64,000 nucleotides of DNA from Podospora pseudocomata (Eukaryota; Ascomycota; Sordariomycetes; Sordariales; Podosporaceae), in the NCBI RefSeq assembly GCF_035222375.1, contig NC_085887.1:905501-969500 (forward strand), read 5' to 3'. Position 1 is the first letter of the stretch. Every line of letters starts with the position of its first letter. The notes under the pieces were generated by a model. The model was not told the origin of the DNA, did not search any database, and saw only the letters and a list, made by a program, of their open reading frames with translations. A program made the translations under genes and the position numbers. Below are positions 42,885 to 52,661 of this stretch, in pieces.

Positions 42885-44802
42885 ACCGAGACCTCCAAAC
42901 CACTGTTCGCTATCACGGGTACGCAAAGGCCATACGCAAGGGCCATAGCACTGGTCACATACTGGGAAGATGGGCATGCCGGCTTCTTCGAAGAAGGCAA
43001 GCTTGTTGCAGAAATGTTCAGAAATAGCTTCAATTTCGATGTGACAACGTTCGCCATTCCAAGCACCGACAGCTACTCTGCGCTTCTGAAAGTGGTCCTC
43101 GACTGCATGATGACGGTCGAGGCACCTGGTCCCGTCGCTGTTTATTGTACATTACGGTGGACATGGCGATAGAAACGATGATCGTCATAATCAAGAAAAC
43201 CGACGATCTGTTCGGGCCCAATTCCTTTACTGCTGCCGTAATAAGAGATATGACACGTTCGGTCGCTCAAGACGGCTTTGTGATTATTTCAGAGCTACAG
43301 AATTGGCTCACGAAGCGAGAGGAAAGACTGTTTGCGACGCTGATATACATCGGAATGACTGGTGGGAGGTCCATACGCTTAGCACCAATCATGCCCGACA
43401 ACGAACGGCCAACGGACATCCCTGAAGCGAAAACATTCCTCCAGCTCCTCATCAAGATCAAGGATGAGCTAACAGAGAGAAACACGAAGGAGATCAGCCA
43501 TTGGATCAAGACCTCCGGAGTGCCAAACATCGTGTCGGGCCTTGAACTTACCTTTGCCCGGACCGGGCAAATATGCAACGCTGTGGAGGATATTCGCAGA
43601 GGAGAAAAGCTGTTCACGCATCACGTCCGGATGGTCGACAAGGACGAGATTATGGCCGCTTGGAATAAGGTCGTGTCCCTGGTTCAAGGGTATCGCTCTC
43701 TTCATCAACTTCAACCGGGATTCAACAAGCCCGCACCAGACTGGCCATTTCTTAAAGGAACTGGTCAAGGACACCGAAGACGTTTTTGGGCTTCTTGAGA
43801 GATACATTTTGACTGGCCCTGCATTGGAGGAAGGAGAGGCATTGGAGGCGATGATTAGCGATGAGACCCTCCAAGCTCTCGGCCTAACAGGACCACTGCA
43901 ACTGGTCATGATGGTTCGTCAAGATATCTCTCTGGGAGCAACCACCATGGCTTACAGTGGCGCGGCCATCCAAGAGAAGAAGATTTACAGCCCTTACCTG
44001 GATCCTAGGGATATTCCGGTCGTTGAAAAACGAGTCAGCGTCCTAGCCAACATGTTGAAGACCGTTGAGTCTCAAGACTTCCGTGCGCTAAGGTGCATTG
44101 GGTGGTTTCCCGAGCCCTTGGAGCATTATTACATTCTCAACTTTGAAGTACCGCCTGGCATCGAGGACCAGAAAAATGTGACATTGCAGCACGTCATCCA
44201 CCAGATGAAAGGCCCCGACCGGCCATCCCTGGACGAGAGACTAGGTTTGGCCTTGGCGCTCGCCAAGGCAGTAGAAAATTGGCATCTCGTCGGTTGGCTT
44301 CATCAGGGGATCAGCAGCTTCAACATCATCTTCTTCGATAGGCCAGGAACACGCAGGATTGACCCCGCAAAACCATACTTGCACGGCTTCGAGTTCGCAC
44401 GACCTGGATCAGATCCCTCAATAGGGCGAGCAATGGACTATTGAATTCAATGCCTATCGACACCCTGATCGCCAAGGGACTGTACAACGTGGTCATCTCG
44501 CCAAACATGACATTTATTCCCTTGGCGTGGTATTGTTCGAGATCGGTCTATGGCAGAGTACTCTGGATATTGTGCGGAAACTGCATAGCAAATTCTCCGG
44601 GTTGGAAGCCCAATCCCATCTCGTGAAGCAATGCAACGAGAGACTCGCACATTTCGTTGGAGAGTCGTACCAAGATGTTGTAGCAACTTGTTTGACGTCG
44701 AGCTACGAAGTTGAAGTCGATGACACCACCAGCTCGCGATCAGCCAAGTCATTTCACGAAAAGGTCGTCATGAAGCTGAGCAAGGGCATTCAGCCCCTGT
44801 AA
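42885..44802 (+). pseudogene. Caspase-like plus pseudokinase fusion protein, multiply broken
   Basis: The first frame gives a caspase-like N-terminal half (RAIALVTYWEDGHAGFFEEG; FNFDVTTFAIPSTDSY). After a shift near 43131 the catalytic-His motif follows (LFIVHYGGHGDRNDD); the region that should hold the catalytic Cys is lost. From about 43250 another frame carries a conserved middle region (RSIRLAPIMPDNERP; SGLELTFARTGQICNAVEDI). A shift near 43740 leads to VKDTEDVFGLLERYILTGPA and a pseudokinase C-lobe (WLHQGISSFNIIFF instead of HRD; HGFEFARPG instead of DFG). A last shift near 44440 gives AYRHPDRQG, IYSLGVVLFEIGLW and the stop at 44802. The intact family would couple a caspase-like protease to a kinase-like module; roles in fungal cell death are suggested, not shown. 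Confidence 0.68.
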
Positions 44803-44803
44803 T

Positions 44804-45250
44804 TCAGGAGATGGAGCAACAGCATTCGTCACCACCCTTCGTCGCTGTTGTCAACGCTACAAGGACCGCGGCATAGCTATCGAGAAGCCGTTAGCAAGAT
44901 TGTCCATCTAGGCGCAGCAAAGCACTTACCTGGCTCCCGAGGCAAATATGTCAACAGTCCTGGCTGTTGTGAAGAACGTAACAACAACAAGGAACATGAT
45001 TGCGGAAAATATGCTCGCCAGCACACGGCCTGCGGCTGATATTATCGATGAGATGAAGGTGGTTGAGATGAAGATCACCAGTGTCACGGCGACCACTGCG
45101 AGGATGTGGCTAAAACGCCAGAGGTGTGGTCCGAGGAGAAGAACGTTGCTGTCGGCTGTGATCTTGTAACGCTGTGTTTTTAGACGTAAAATGCTGTATG
45201 TAGACGACGAGCAGCATTACCGTCCCCGAATAGATGCCTATGTCGAGGTA
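44804..45250 (-). pseudogene. DUF6594-like membrane protein, C-terminal remnant
   Basis: The minus strand carries a C-terminal membrane region in two exons: about 45250-44930 (VVAVTLVIFISTTFISSII; VLASIFSAIMFLVVVTFFTT; ARTVDIFASGA) and 44876-44804 (SYAAVLVALTTATKG, stop at 44804-44806). The 53-nt intron 44929-44877 is GT-AG with a GCTAAC branch site and keeps the frame. The pattern of three spans with a TARTVDIFA-type motif before the last matches DUF6594, a fungal family of unknown function. The usual soluble N-terminal region is not found upstream. It ends 2 bp from the convergent pseudokinase stop. Confidence 0.6.
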
Positions 45251-45345
45251 GGAAACCCGTTGCAGCGATGCTTCCACAACATTCTCCAGATTCCTTTGTA
45301 CAACAACTCATTATCTCAACAACGGCGCTGACATCTTAAAATCAG

Positions 45346-45531
45346 GGCAAATTTCGCGTCAACGACCAGGTATACGTAACCTCTGACGACGGCCGCAGTC
45401 TGCTCGGTTCATACACGGTGGCCCGGGTGGTCGAAGGCAGCAATCCAAAGAAATACGAGCTCGAACATGACGATGGAACAAGCGTGGAGGGAGGAAGAGA
45501 GTATAATGAGGACCAGTTGGAATTTGCTTGA
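45346..45531 (+). pseudogene. Orphan last exon, SH3-like fold
   Basis: After a good acceptor (TTAAAATCAG at 45336-45345) a frame of 61 codons reads GKFRVNDQVYVTSDDGRSLL, SYTVARVVEGSNPKKYELEH and ends GREYNEDQLEFA, stop at 45529-45531. The alternating strand pattern suggests a small SH3/Tudor-like beta barrel of the sort seen at the C-terminus of some fungal proteins. No matching upstream exon is evident, since the preceding sequence is the antisense DUF6594 remnant. The Fot1-like element inserted 16 bp downstream. Confidence 0.4.
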
Positions 45532-45548
45532 ATGCCAAAAAAAAAGAT

Positions 45549-45591
45549 AACGTACATTATCAGCGAGTGACCCATATCAGCGAGTGACCCA
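45549..45591 (+). repeat. Left terminal inverted repeat
   Basis: 43 bp beginning ACGTACATTATCAGCGAGTG; two copies of ATCAGCGAGTGACCCA start at 45558 and 45575. Confidence 0.93.
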
Positions 45592-45648
45592 CTTTCTACG
45601 CGACGCGACATCTTTGCACTTCACAACAACTTTCCTCTACCATCCAAA

Positions 45649-47327
45649 ATGCCCACTACTTCAAACGAAAGCCAGATAATCTTAGCCCTCCAAGCTCTTC
45701 AAAATGACGAGAATCTAAGCGAACGAGCTGCAGCTAAAATTTACGGAGTCGACCGTAAAACACTAGGGCGTCGCCGCATCGGCAAGCCTGCACGACGCGA
45801 TATAACACCTAATTCGAAGAAGCTCACTCAATCAGAAGAGGAGGCTATTGTCCAATACATTATTGAGCTATGTGCGCGAGCTTTTCCACCCAGATTGCGT
45901 GGTGTGGAAGATATGGCCAACCAACTGCTACGCGTACGCGATGCGCCCCCTGTCGGCAAGCTCTGGGTACATCGATTTGTTAAACGCCAACCAGAGCTCC
46001 GTACGCGCTTTACGCATAGATACGACTACCAGAGGGCCAAATGCGAGGATCCAAAAGTCATTAGCGAGTGGTTCGCGCTTATACGGAACACTAAGGCCAA
46101 GTACGGTATTGTAGATGACGATATCTACAACTTCGACGAGACTGGGTTTATGATGGGTATTATCTTCGCGGGTATGGTAGTTACGACCTCAGACGGCCTT
46201 AGCAAGGCGAAACTGGCCCAGCCTGGCAACCGCGAATGGGCAACGGTAATCCAGGGAGTCAATGCCCTCGGCTGGGCCATCCCTCCTTTCATCATCTTAG
46301 CCGCGCAGTACCACCTTGCCAACTGGTATACCGAGTGCAACCTACCGTCCACCTGGCGCATCGCAACTACCGATAATGGCTGGACTACCAATGCGGTAGG
46401 CCTAGATTGATCAAACACTTCGACCATTATACAGCGTCCCGTATAAAGGGCAAATACCGGTTGTTAATCCTCGACGGCCACGAAAGCCACCACTCGACCG
46501 AATTCGAGCGCTACTGCCAGCAGAATAACATTATCACGCTCTGCATGCCTCCACATTCCTCCCACCTCCTCCAGCCACTCGATGTTGGCTGCTTTGGGCC
46601 CGCTAAAACAGGCGTACGGCCGCCAGATCGAGGACTTGATGCGCATGCATATCAACCACGTAAGCAAGCTCGAGTTCCTCTGTGCCTTCCGCGAGGTCTT
46701 CTTCGCCTCTATAACGGAGAAGAATATACAGGGTGGCTTTGCAGGTGCTGGCCTTATACCATACGATCCAGAGAGGGTGCTTTTAAGCTAGATGTAAAGT
46801 TTCGTACGCCAACACCTCCAAACTCACGGCCCGGCACTGCACAACCTTGGGTCTCCCAAACACCACACAACCCTCGAGAAGCCAATTCACAGTCAACGCT
46901 TATTAAGACTCGCATTGCCAACCATCAAAATAGCTCTCCGACTTCAATGTTGGCTGCGGTAGACCAGCTTACTAAGGGTACAACAGCTATAATGCACCAG
47001 GTGGCTCTCCTTCGTGCAGAGGTCTCGTCGCTCCGTAAGGCCAATGAGGCATTAAGCAAACGCCGGAGAGCTAAAAAATCACGCGTAAGGCTTGGAGGGT
47101 CACTTACTGTACAAGAGGCACAGGATCTACTGGATCAGAAGGCCGTGGATAGGGAGGGAGTGCAAGAAACGCAGCCGGAAAGTAGTAATGCAGGGGGGGC
47201 TCGTACGAAGGTTCGGTGCTGTAGTGTGTGCGGCAAGCCTGGCCATAATGCGCGCACTTGCCAGGAGGCTGCAGAAGCATCTGATTCAGCTGTTTCTGAT
47301 GTAATTATAGTTAATTCCTTATGTTGA
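45649..47327 (+). pseudogene. Fot1-like DDD transposase with zinc knuckle, frameshifted
   Basis: The ATG at 45649 opens an N-terminal helix-turn-helix pair (LSERAAAKIYGVDRKTLGRR; CENP-B-type WVHRFVKRQPELRTRF). The catalytic Asp residues are in YNFDETGFMMG, LLILDGHESHHS and HLLQPLDVGCFGP, the DDD triad of the pogo/Fot1 group. One base is missing near 46409 (GLD then IKHFD), and further shifts occur near 46603 and 46787, between which the correct frame reads RQIEDLMRMHINHVSKLEFL. The C-terminus carries a coiled-coil stretch and a CCHC zinc knuckle (CSVCGKPGHNARTC). Three shifts make this copy inactive. Confidence 0.92.
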
Positions 47328-47368
47328 TGTGGTATAATTGAGGATGGTTTGTTAGGGTGTGGTGGGAG

Positions 47369-47411
47369 GTGGGTCACTCGCTGATATGGGTCACTCGCTG
47401 ATAATGTACGT
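47369..47411 (-). repeat. Right terminal inverted repeat
   Basis: Reverse complement of the left repeat over 43 bp, ending ATAATGTACGT next to the TA duplication. Confidence 0.93.
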
Positions 47412-47551
47412 TACAAAAAGGAAGATGCGGTTGTGAAACACGGCCGGCGCGTCTTGAACGGCACCGAGAGAGCCTCACAGGACAATTGCTGATATTATGT
47501 ATGGTATACCGTTATGACCCGACAAATCCCCAACCTGCATGCTTTCATCCC

Positions 47552-48862
47552 TCACCTCCCAGCCCTCCCCCTCCAAGTAAAATGCCCCCTCGGATCCCTC
47601 CCCAACTCCCTCATAGCCTTCACATCCCCATTCCCCTCCCCAAACTCCCTCACCACCGCCTCCTCCGCCAACTTGGCATACCTGACCGCATTCTTCGCAT
47701 CCCCCAACATATTATAATTCAACGCCACCAACGTCAACCCTCCCGCAATCTTACTCTCCAACCTCTCCTCCTGATACAACCTCACCAACCTCTCCAACAA
47801 CTTCCTATCCACCTTATCCGTAAACCCGCTCAGTTTCCCCTCAATCTTTTTGATCTCCTCCAAATTCCTATCCGACTTTTTAATCTCCTTCGCGCTCCCC
47901 GCACAAACAGCACAAGAGCAGTCAAACCCCCAAGCATGAAACGCCCTCATCTTCCGGTTTTCCGTCATGTCCATTTGATCGAGATAAGAAATTGTCAGTT
48001 CCTCGTCCGGCTTCACCTCTCGGACAACGGTGGTGACGTGCTGTAGGGTTTTCGGGTTGATTTGAAAAACGACATTGGGGCGGCAGTCGTGGTTGAACCT
48101 GCTGACCTCAGGCCAGTTGCCGTAGTGGTGGCCGCCCTCCGGGGCTTTGGTGCTGAGGTCCATTTGGAAGGAGTTAGTCTGGATGATGGAGTGGATTTGA
48201 TCCCCCGAAAAGTGCGCCATTTGTTCTTGGAAGCGTTTCCGAAGGGGTTCGGGGAGGAGGTCAACGGCCGCGGAGAGCAACGGGGCTTGGGCCGAAGCAG
48301 GGATTTGGTCGAAGAAGGTCCGGTGGACAATGAGGGCAGGGTAGAGGGACATGACGGTGGTTCCTGGGGAAAGCTTCTCGTTTGCCACCAAGCCTAATCC
48401 CTTCCCTGGAATGGCCGCCTCGTGGTATGGTAGGTGGGTGGGATCGTATTCATCCACATGTGGAATAAGATCAGGGGGCGACTTTTTGTGAAGAGCCTGG
48501 AGGCGTTGGATGTTGCGGGCAGTGGTGATGGCTACCATGCCACGTCCGTGAGCGAACCTTTGGTTGTGGAAGACGCAATACTGGTCGACGCAGTGGTTGG
48601 TCGACTCAAATTCAGGTGACGCTGGTCGAAAGGCAAAGGGTGGCGGATGCGGTGGTTCCAAGGTCACATCTGAGCTGGAATACCTGGCCTCACCGCCTGT
48701 CAAAGCGGGACAGATGTACTCGCGTAGATGGATGACCGTCTTCGGGTCAATGATGTCTGGGGAAGGTTTGCCGATGCATACGTCTGCAAAGGACAATCGT
48801 GGGATGAGTTGCTGGACAGCTGCTGCGCCTGATGCGAGTGATAGTAGGTGAATGGCCCACAT
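47552..48862 (-). CDS. SET-domain protein with N-terminal signal-like sequence
   Basis: A single-exon frame of 436 residues from the ATG at 48862. The SET core is clear: an N-terminal strand region (PGKGLGLVANEKLSPGTTVM), SRFNHDCRPNVVF (the NHxCxPN cofactor-binding motif), DEELTISYLDQ and a post-SET cysteine cluster (WGFDCSCAVCAG). SET proteins transfer methyl groups from S-adenosylmethionine to lysine. The N-terminus (MWAIHLLSLASGAAAVQQ) resembles a secretion signal, unexpected for a histone methyltransferase; I recall similar leaders in other Sordariomycete SET proteins. A helical C-terminal region follows, as in SMYD-type proteins. The gene is intact and lies next to the transposon at 45.5-47.4 kb. 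Confidence 0.9.
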   Translation of the reverse strand: MWAIHLLSLASGAAAVQQLIPRLSFADVCIGKPSPDIIDPKTVIHLREYICPALTGGEARYSSSDVTLEPPHPPPFAFRPASPEFESTNHCVDQYCVFHNQRFAHGRGMVAITTARNIQRLQALHKKSPPDLIPHVDEYDPTHLPYHEAAIPGKGLGLVANEKLSPGTTVMSLYPALIVHRTFFDQIPASAQAPLLSAAVDLLPEPLRKRFQEQMAHFSGDQIHSIIQTNSFQMDLSTKAPEGGHHYGNWPEVSRFNHDCRPNVVFQINPKTLQHVTTVVREVKPDEELTISYLDQMDMTENRKMRAFHAWGFDCSCAVCAGSAKEIKKSDRNLEEIKKIEGKLSGFTDKVDRKLLERLVRLYQEERLESKIAGGLTLVALNYNMLGDAKNAVRYAKLAEEAVVREFGEGNGDVKAMRELGRDPRGHFTWRGRAGR

Positions 48863-49646
48863 TGTGACTGAATCTTGGTGAAGATGATGATGAACAAGGT
48901 AAAGGCAATCTCAGGTTTTGTCCATGGTGTCGTTCGTTCATATCGAAGCCAGTGTCAGTTTCATGTTTCATGTTGGCTGAAACGGTTGGCATTCAGGGGT
49001 TGAGATGCCAAGACGCCTCTCTATCCCAATCTTACCCACTGAAGGCGCTGTGGGGCGCTTGGTTTTGGGGGCCAAAGCGTGCAGAATAGGGGTCCAGCAG
49101 TGATGTCATGCTGAGCTTGAGCAAAAGAGTGGTTGAAGACATGCCGATGGTTTATGAGAGTGGTTTAGGTCCTCCGCTCGTGACAGTCCGGAATGCTGCG
49201 CCCTTTCAATGTCGAAGAAACCAGGAACTCAGAAATGCCGCCACCACCAGCCCCTGATATTCCCGAAATAGAATGGGATGTATCACTCGCGTGTTTGCGG
49301 CTTGATAGATGTAGACGGAAAATCTTCCCCGGCCCAATGCACCGGGAGGTGGCTCACGAGATCCCCTTCGTCCCGCATCCATCCCTGAGAAGCGGTTCGA
49401 GATTGACCCAGAGCACCCGAGTCCCCGTCCCGGCATTCCACACCAACCGGTTATTGTACACGCGATATCACAGCTGGGGATGTCTGGAATTTAGAGCTCA
49501 GCCGTACTTATTCGATCGTCGACGACTAAATTGCTCTTAAGGACAGGATACTATCCACCCAAGGTTGCTTAGTTTCGCCCTTCGCTGCTGTCAGTTCTGC
49601 CCAGCGCAATAACCATATCGTGAGCCATTCGATCTACACTCTCATC
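48863..49646. other. Divergent promoter region
   Basis: About 780 bp between the SET gene (minus strand) and the small secreted protein gene (plus strand). It must hold both promoters. Frames here (for example 49193-49540) resemble no family. Confidence 0.4.
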
Positions 49647-50359
49647 ATGGCACTCAACTTGTTGTCGCTTGTCCCCCTCTTGGGGTATGCCTTTGCCCTA
49701 CCACAATCCCAACCGCCGGCCTCGCCCAACATCCAAAACCTGGCCATGTGGGGCACTGGCTGCCCCCTTAATGCCGCCGGTCTCATGTCCGGGGTTCGCA
49801 ATGGATCTCCCATCTTCAGCTTCTCAGAATGGGGTCTCGTGCTGCCTAACGTGGACGACCCTGAGAGCGAGACCACAGCGTCCAAGTTCTGCACCGAGGA
49901 GATAACGCTGAACAATGGACCCGTCGGCTTCCAGCTTCGCATCGAGACGGTGACGGTCGGTGGATGGGCCGAGCTAGAGGAGGGGACTAAGCTGGTGGTT
50001 GAGGCCGAAACCAAGCTAGGCGACGTTGTTGCTGGAGTAAGTCAGCGACCGCACTTCGGAGATAAATACAACAAGGACTGACGAGTATGTAGGGACAAAC
50101 AACCAGCGTCACTAGCGCAGACCTCAAGGGCAATGACTTGGAGGTGTCTTTAGATATTCTACCCTTCGTTTACTCTGCCTGCGTTGACGAGAGTGGCACC
50201 GTGCCCAAGATTGTTATCAAGACCACCGTCAGTCTTGTCGGGGAGAAGCGCGCTGATGGGACAGTCTCCAAGGGAGTAGTCGGGGGTGCCAAGGCTCTGG
50301 GCGTACACTTCAGTCCCGTGTGGCGCCCTTGTGTGAGACCAATGGCCAAGACGATATGA
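49647..50359 (+). CDS. Small secreted protein, DUF4360-like
   Basis: Exons 49647-50036 and 50093-50359. The 56-nt intron is GT-AG with a CTGAC branch site. The product is 217-218 residues. The N-terminus is a signal peptide (MALNLLSLVPLLGYAFA). The mature part starts near a conserved Trp-Gly and Cys (MWGTGCPLNAAG) and contains FCTEEITLNNGPVGFQLRIE and a second cysteine pair (YSACVDESG, WRPCVRP). The layout of a GxGCP start, a Cys before a beta-rich core and a late Cys fits DUF4360-type fungal secreted proteins. The family function is unknown. The assignment to DUF4360 is tentative. Confidence 0.82.
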
Positions 50360-50933
50360 TGTTTGGTGAAGGGTTCAGACCCTTGAGGCTAAATATCGAT
50401 GCATGTATCCCTCTCTTGGTCTCAGTCTTGGCCCGAGAATAAAACCTGGGTGGCATTGCAGCAAACCACCAGATAGACGAGATCACTGGTCGCCCTCAAG
50501 GCGTACAAGCAGTGTCTCAGCGGGCCGCCACCGGAATCTATGTCTCTTTCGGCGCCATGGCCCTGAAACCTTGATCAGCCTTCGGTGTTCCGGGACATGC
50601 CGTACAACACGCCATCAGCGATCCAAGATATCGGGTCGTGAGTCCAATGGTAGAGTGCGACTGTTCCAAAGTACATGTTCCTCAAGGTGCACTATCCGTA
50701 GATCTGTCGTACTCGTCGAGACGTGGTGGGAGCTTGCAGCTGCCAATTGGCCGATGAGGCCGGACTCCGGAACCTCTGTCTTAGACACTAGGATCTTCCC
50801 ATGAGAGACGAACGTCTACATAAGGAGCCCGTTCATCCCTAGGTCGTGTCTTATGTCATGGTTGCGTCCACTAACACCAACACCAAGCCCGAACTTTGCT
50901 CCTTGATTGTGAAATTGCGGAATTGCGCAGACC
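50360..50933. other. Intergenic region with a short decayed coding remnant
   Basis: About 570 bp upstream of the transporter gene. A 34-codon open piece (about 50463-50573) reads HQIDEITGRPQGVQAVSQRA, and in another frame YRVVSPMVECDCSKVHVPQG follows near 50630-50690. These look like fragments of an enzyme gene broken by stops and frame changes, but I do not recognise the family. The right part should be the promoter of the transporter. Confidence 0.4.
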
Positions 50934-52506
50934 ATGGAGAGTACCCTGACAACGAAGACCGAGGGTGGTCAGCAGTATCACAGCCAAGATGAAACTTGTG
51001 TGGGGGATATTTCATGGACGCCAGAGGAGGAGCGGAAGGTGGTACGAAAAGTTGATTTGCGCTTGATCCCGACAGTCTGGCTCATGTTTGTCATTTCCTG
51101 GATGGACCGCAGCAAGTCAGTATCTCCTCTTTTATGGTCGAGTTCAGGGAACTAACGATAGGTTCAGCCTGGGAAATGCCAAAATCGCAGGGCTCAATGC
51201 CGACCTCCACCTGTCGTCCACCGACTACAGCTTGGCAATCATCACGTTCTACTGTACGTGCTGCTGTATGTCTGCCCATACTAAGGGAATGGTAACTAAT
51301 AGCACGCCCTGGTCCAGTCGGCTATGCTTTCTGCGGTCCTCTGTCCAATCTCATCATTACCCGCGTTAGACCATCCATCTACTTCGCTGGCCTGATGATG
51401 GTTTGGGGTATCGCAACTTGCTGCATGGGTGCCGTCAAAACCTTTCCACAGCTCCTTGTTCTCCGCATCATTGTCGGTATCTTCGAGGGTGGCTTGACCC
51501 CGGGCGTATACTTTGTCATCTCAAGTTGGTATGTGCCCGCAGAGCAAGCGAAACGTGCCGCCTTTGTGTTGTCTGCTGTTCTCCTCGGCGGCGCGTTTGG
51601 TGGTATCATCGCCGGCGCCGTGACAGGCGGTCTCGAAGGCCGCTACGGGATCCGGGGTTGGCGTTGGCTGTTCATCGTGGAGGGAATCATCACCATCATC
51701 TGGGCGATGATTGCAGGCTTCATTCTCCCTGACTTTCCCGCCACCTGCCGACACTTCACCCCCGAGGAGAAGAGAATCGCGACTAGTAGGCTAAGGAACT
51801 GCGGCACGAACATCGGCGACAACCAAAGTGATGGGCCACGGCTTGGAAAAGTGCAGTCGATAAAGCTCGCTTTGTCGGACTGGAGGACTTGGGGTGTGGC
51901 TGGTGGTATCGGGGTAAGTGACGAGCGATGGGGATCCCGAAGTGCAGTGCTAACTGGGCGCAGCTATGCGGATGCGCTACGGTTCTCCCCTACTTCTATC
52001 CAACGTTGGTCAATGGCCTTGGCTACAAGGAGCACGTCACAGCACAGTACATGACCGTACCAATCTGGGCTGTGGCATTTGTGTGTGCCCTGTCCAGTGG
52101 GTTCATCGCTGACCGAATCCCCAATCACCGTGCTGCGTTCATCGCCGGCTGGTCGGGGTTTGCTGCCATCATTTCCATCGTGGTGTGTGTCGTTGAGGAA
52201 TACAAAGCGCGGTATATCCTCCTGATCTTCCAAGGATGTGGTGTCTGGACATGCATCTCGCTGGGTGTAGCTGTTGCGACGACGACGTTCCAGGACATGA
52301 GACCGGAAGTGCGAGCGATCTCGGTCAGCTTGCCGCAGGCCGTCGGCAACGCTGCCAACATCTACGGAGCGTATCTTTTCCCTCAGGAACATGCGCCGAG
52401 GTATTTGGCGGGCTTCGTCGTCATTACTGTGACTCTGGCGGCAGGATCCTTATTGTTTGCTCTTGTCGATCTCGGCTTGAGTCGAAGGCGGAAGGTTTTG
52501 GCATAG
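50934..52506 (+). CDS. MFS transporter of the anion:cation symporter (allantoate permease-like) type
   Basis: Exons 50934-51115, 51168-51253, 51318-51913 and 51964-52506, all GT-AG with the frame kept, giving 468 residues. Typical motifs: the N-terminal VRKVDLRLIPTVWLMFVISW, the loop WMDRSNLGNAKIAGLNADL across intron 1, the membrane segment GPLSNLIITRVRPSIYFAG, LRIIVGIFEGGLTPGVYFVI, and RGWRWLFIVEGIITIIWAM before a loop with LPDFPATCRHFTPEEKR. This is the Dal5-type family, which imports organic anions such as allantoate, nicotinate, biotin precursors or similar acids with protons. The substrate is not predictable. About twelve spans are expected in the plasma membrane. It is intact. Confidence 0.92.
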
Positions 52507-52661
52507 CAAGATGCATTTGGAAGAATAAATTTGATTGAGATTGGAGAGGTAACAGTTGAATGCCCAGATAGAAATTATGGACACCCCCCTATACCCTGGT
52601 TAACTGCCCTGAAAATGCACGACCCATTTCTCCCTGGAGGAGCAACTACCTCTCGTCATCC

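Larger units (their letters stand above)
45549..47411 (+). mobile_element. Full-length Fot1/pogo-like (Tc1-mariner) DNA transposon, 1,863 bp
   Basis: Perfect or near-perfect 43-bp terminal inverted repeats (45549-45591 and 47369-47411) flank one transposase gene. A TA duplication lies at 45547-45548 and 47412-47413, typical for Tc1/mariner-pogo elements. Each TIR contains a direct repeat of ATCAGCGAGTGACCCA, probably a double transposase-binding site. The ends look intact, so it could be mobilised by a transposase supplied from elsewhere, but its own gene is frameshifted. Confidence 0.95.

Noticed and set aside
50630-50680. tRNA-like stretch (GGGTCGTGAGTCCAATGGTAG).
   Set aside because: It has an A-box-like sequence but no acceptable anticodon stem or B box; it lies in a decayed coding remnant.
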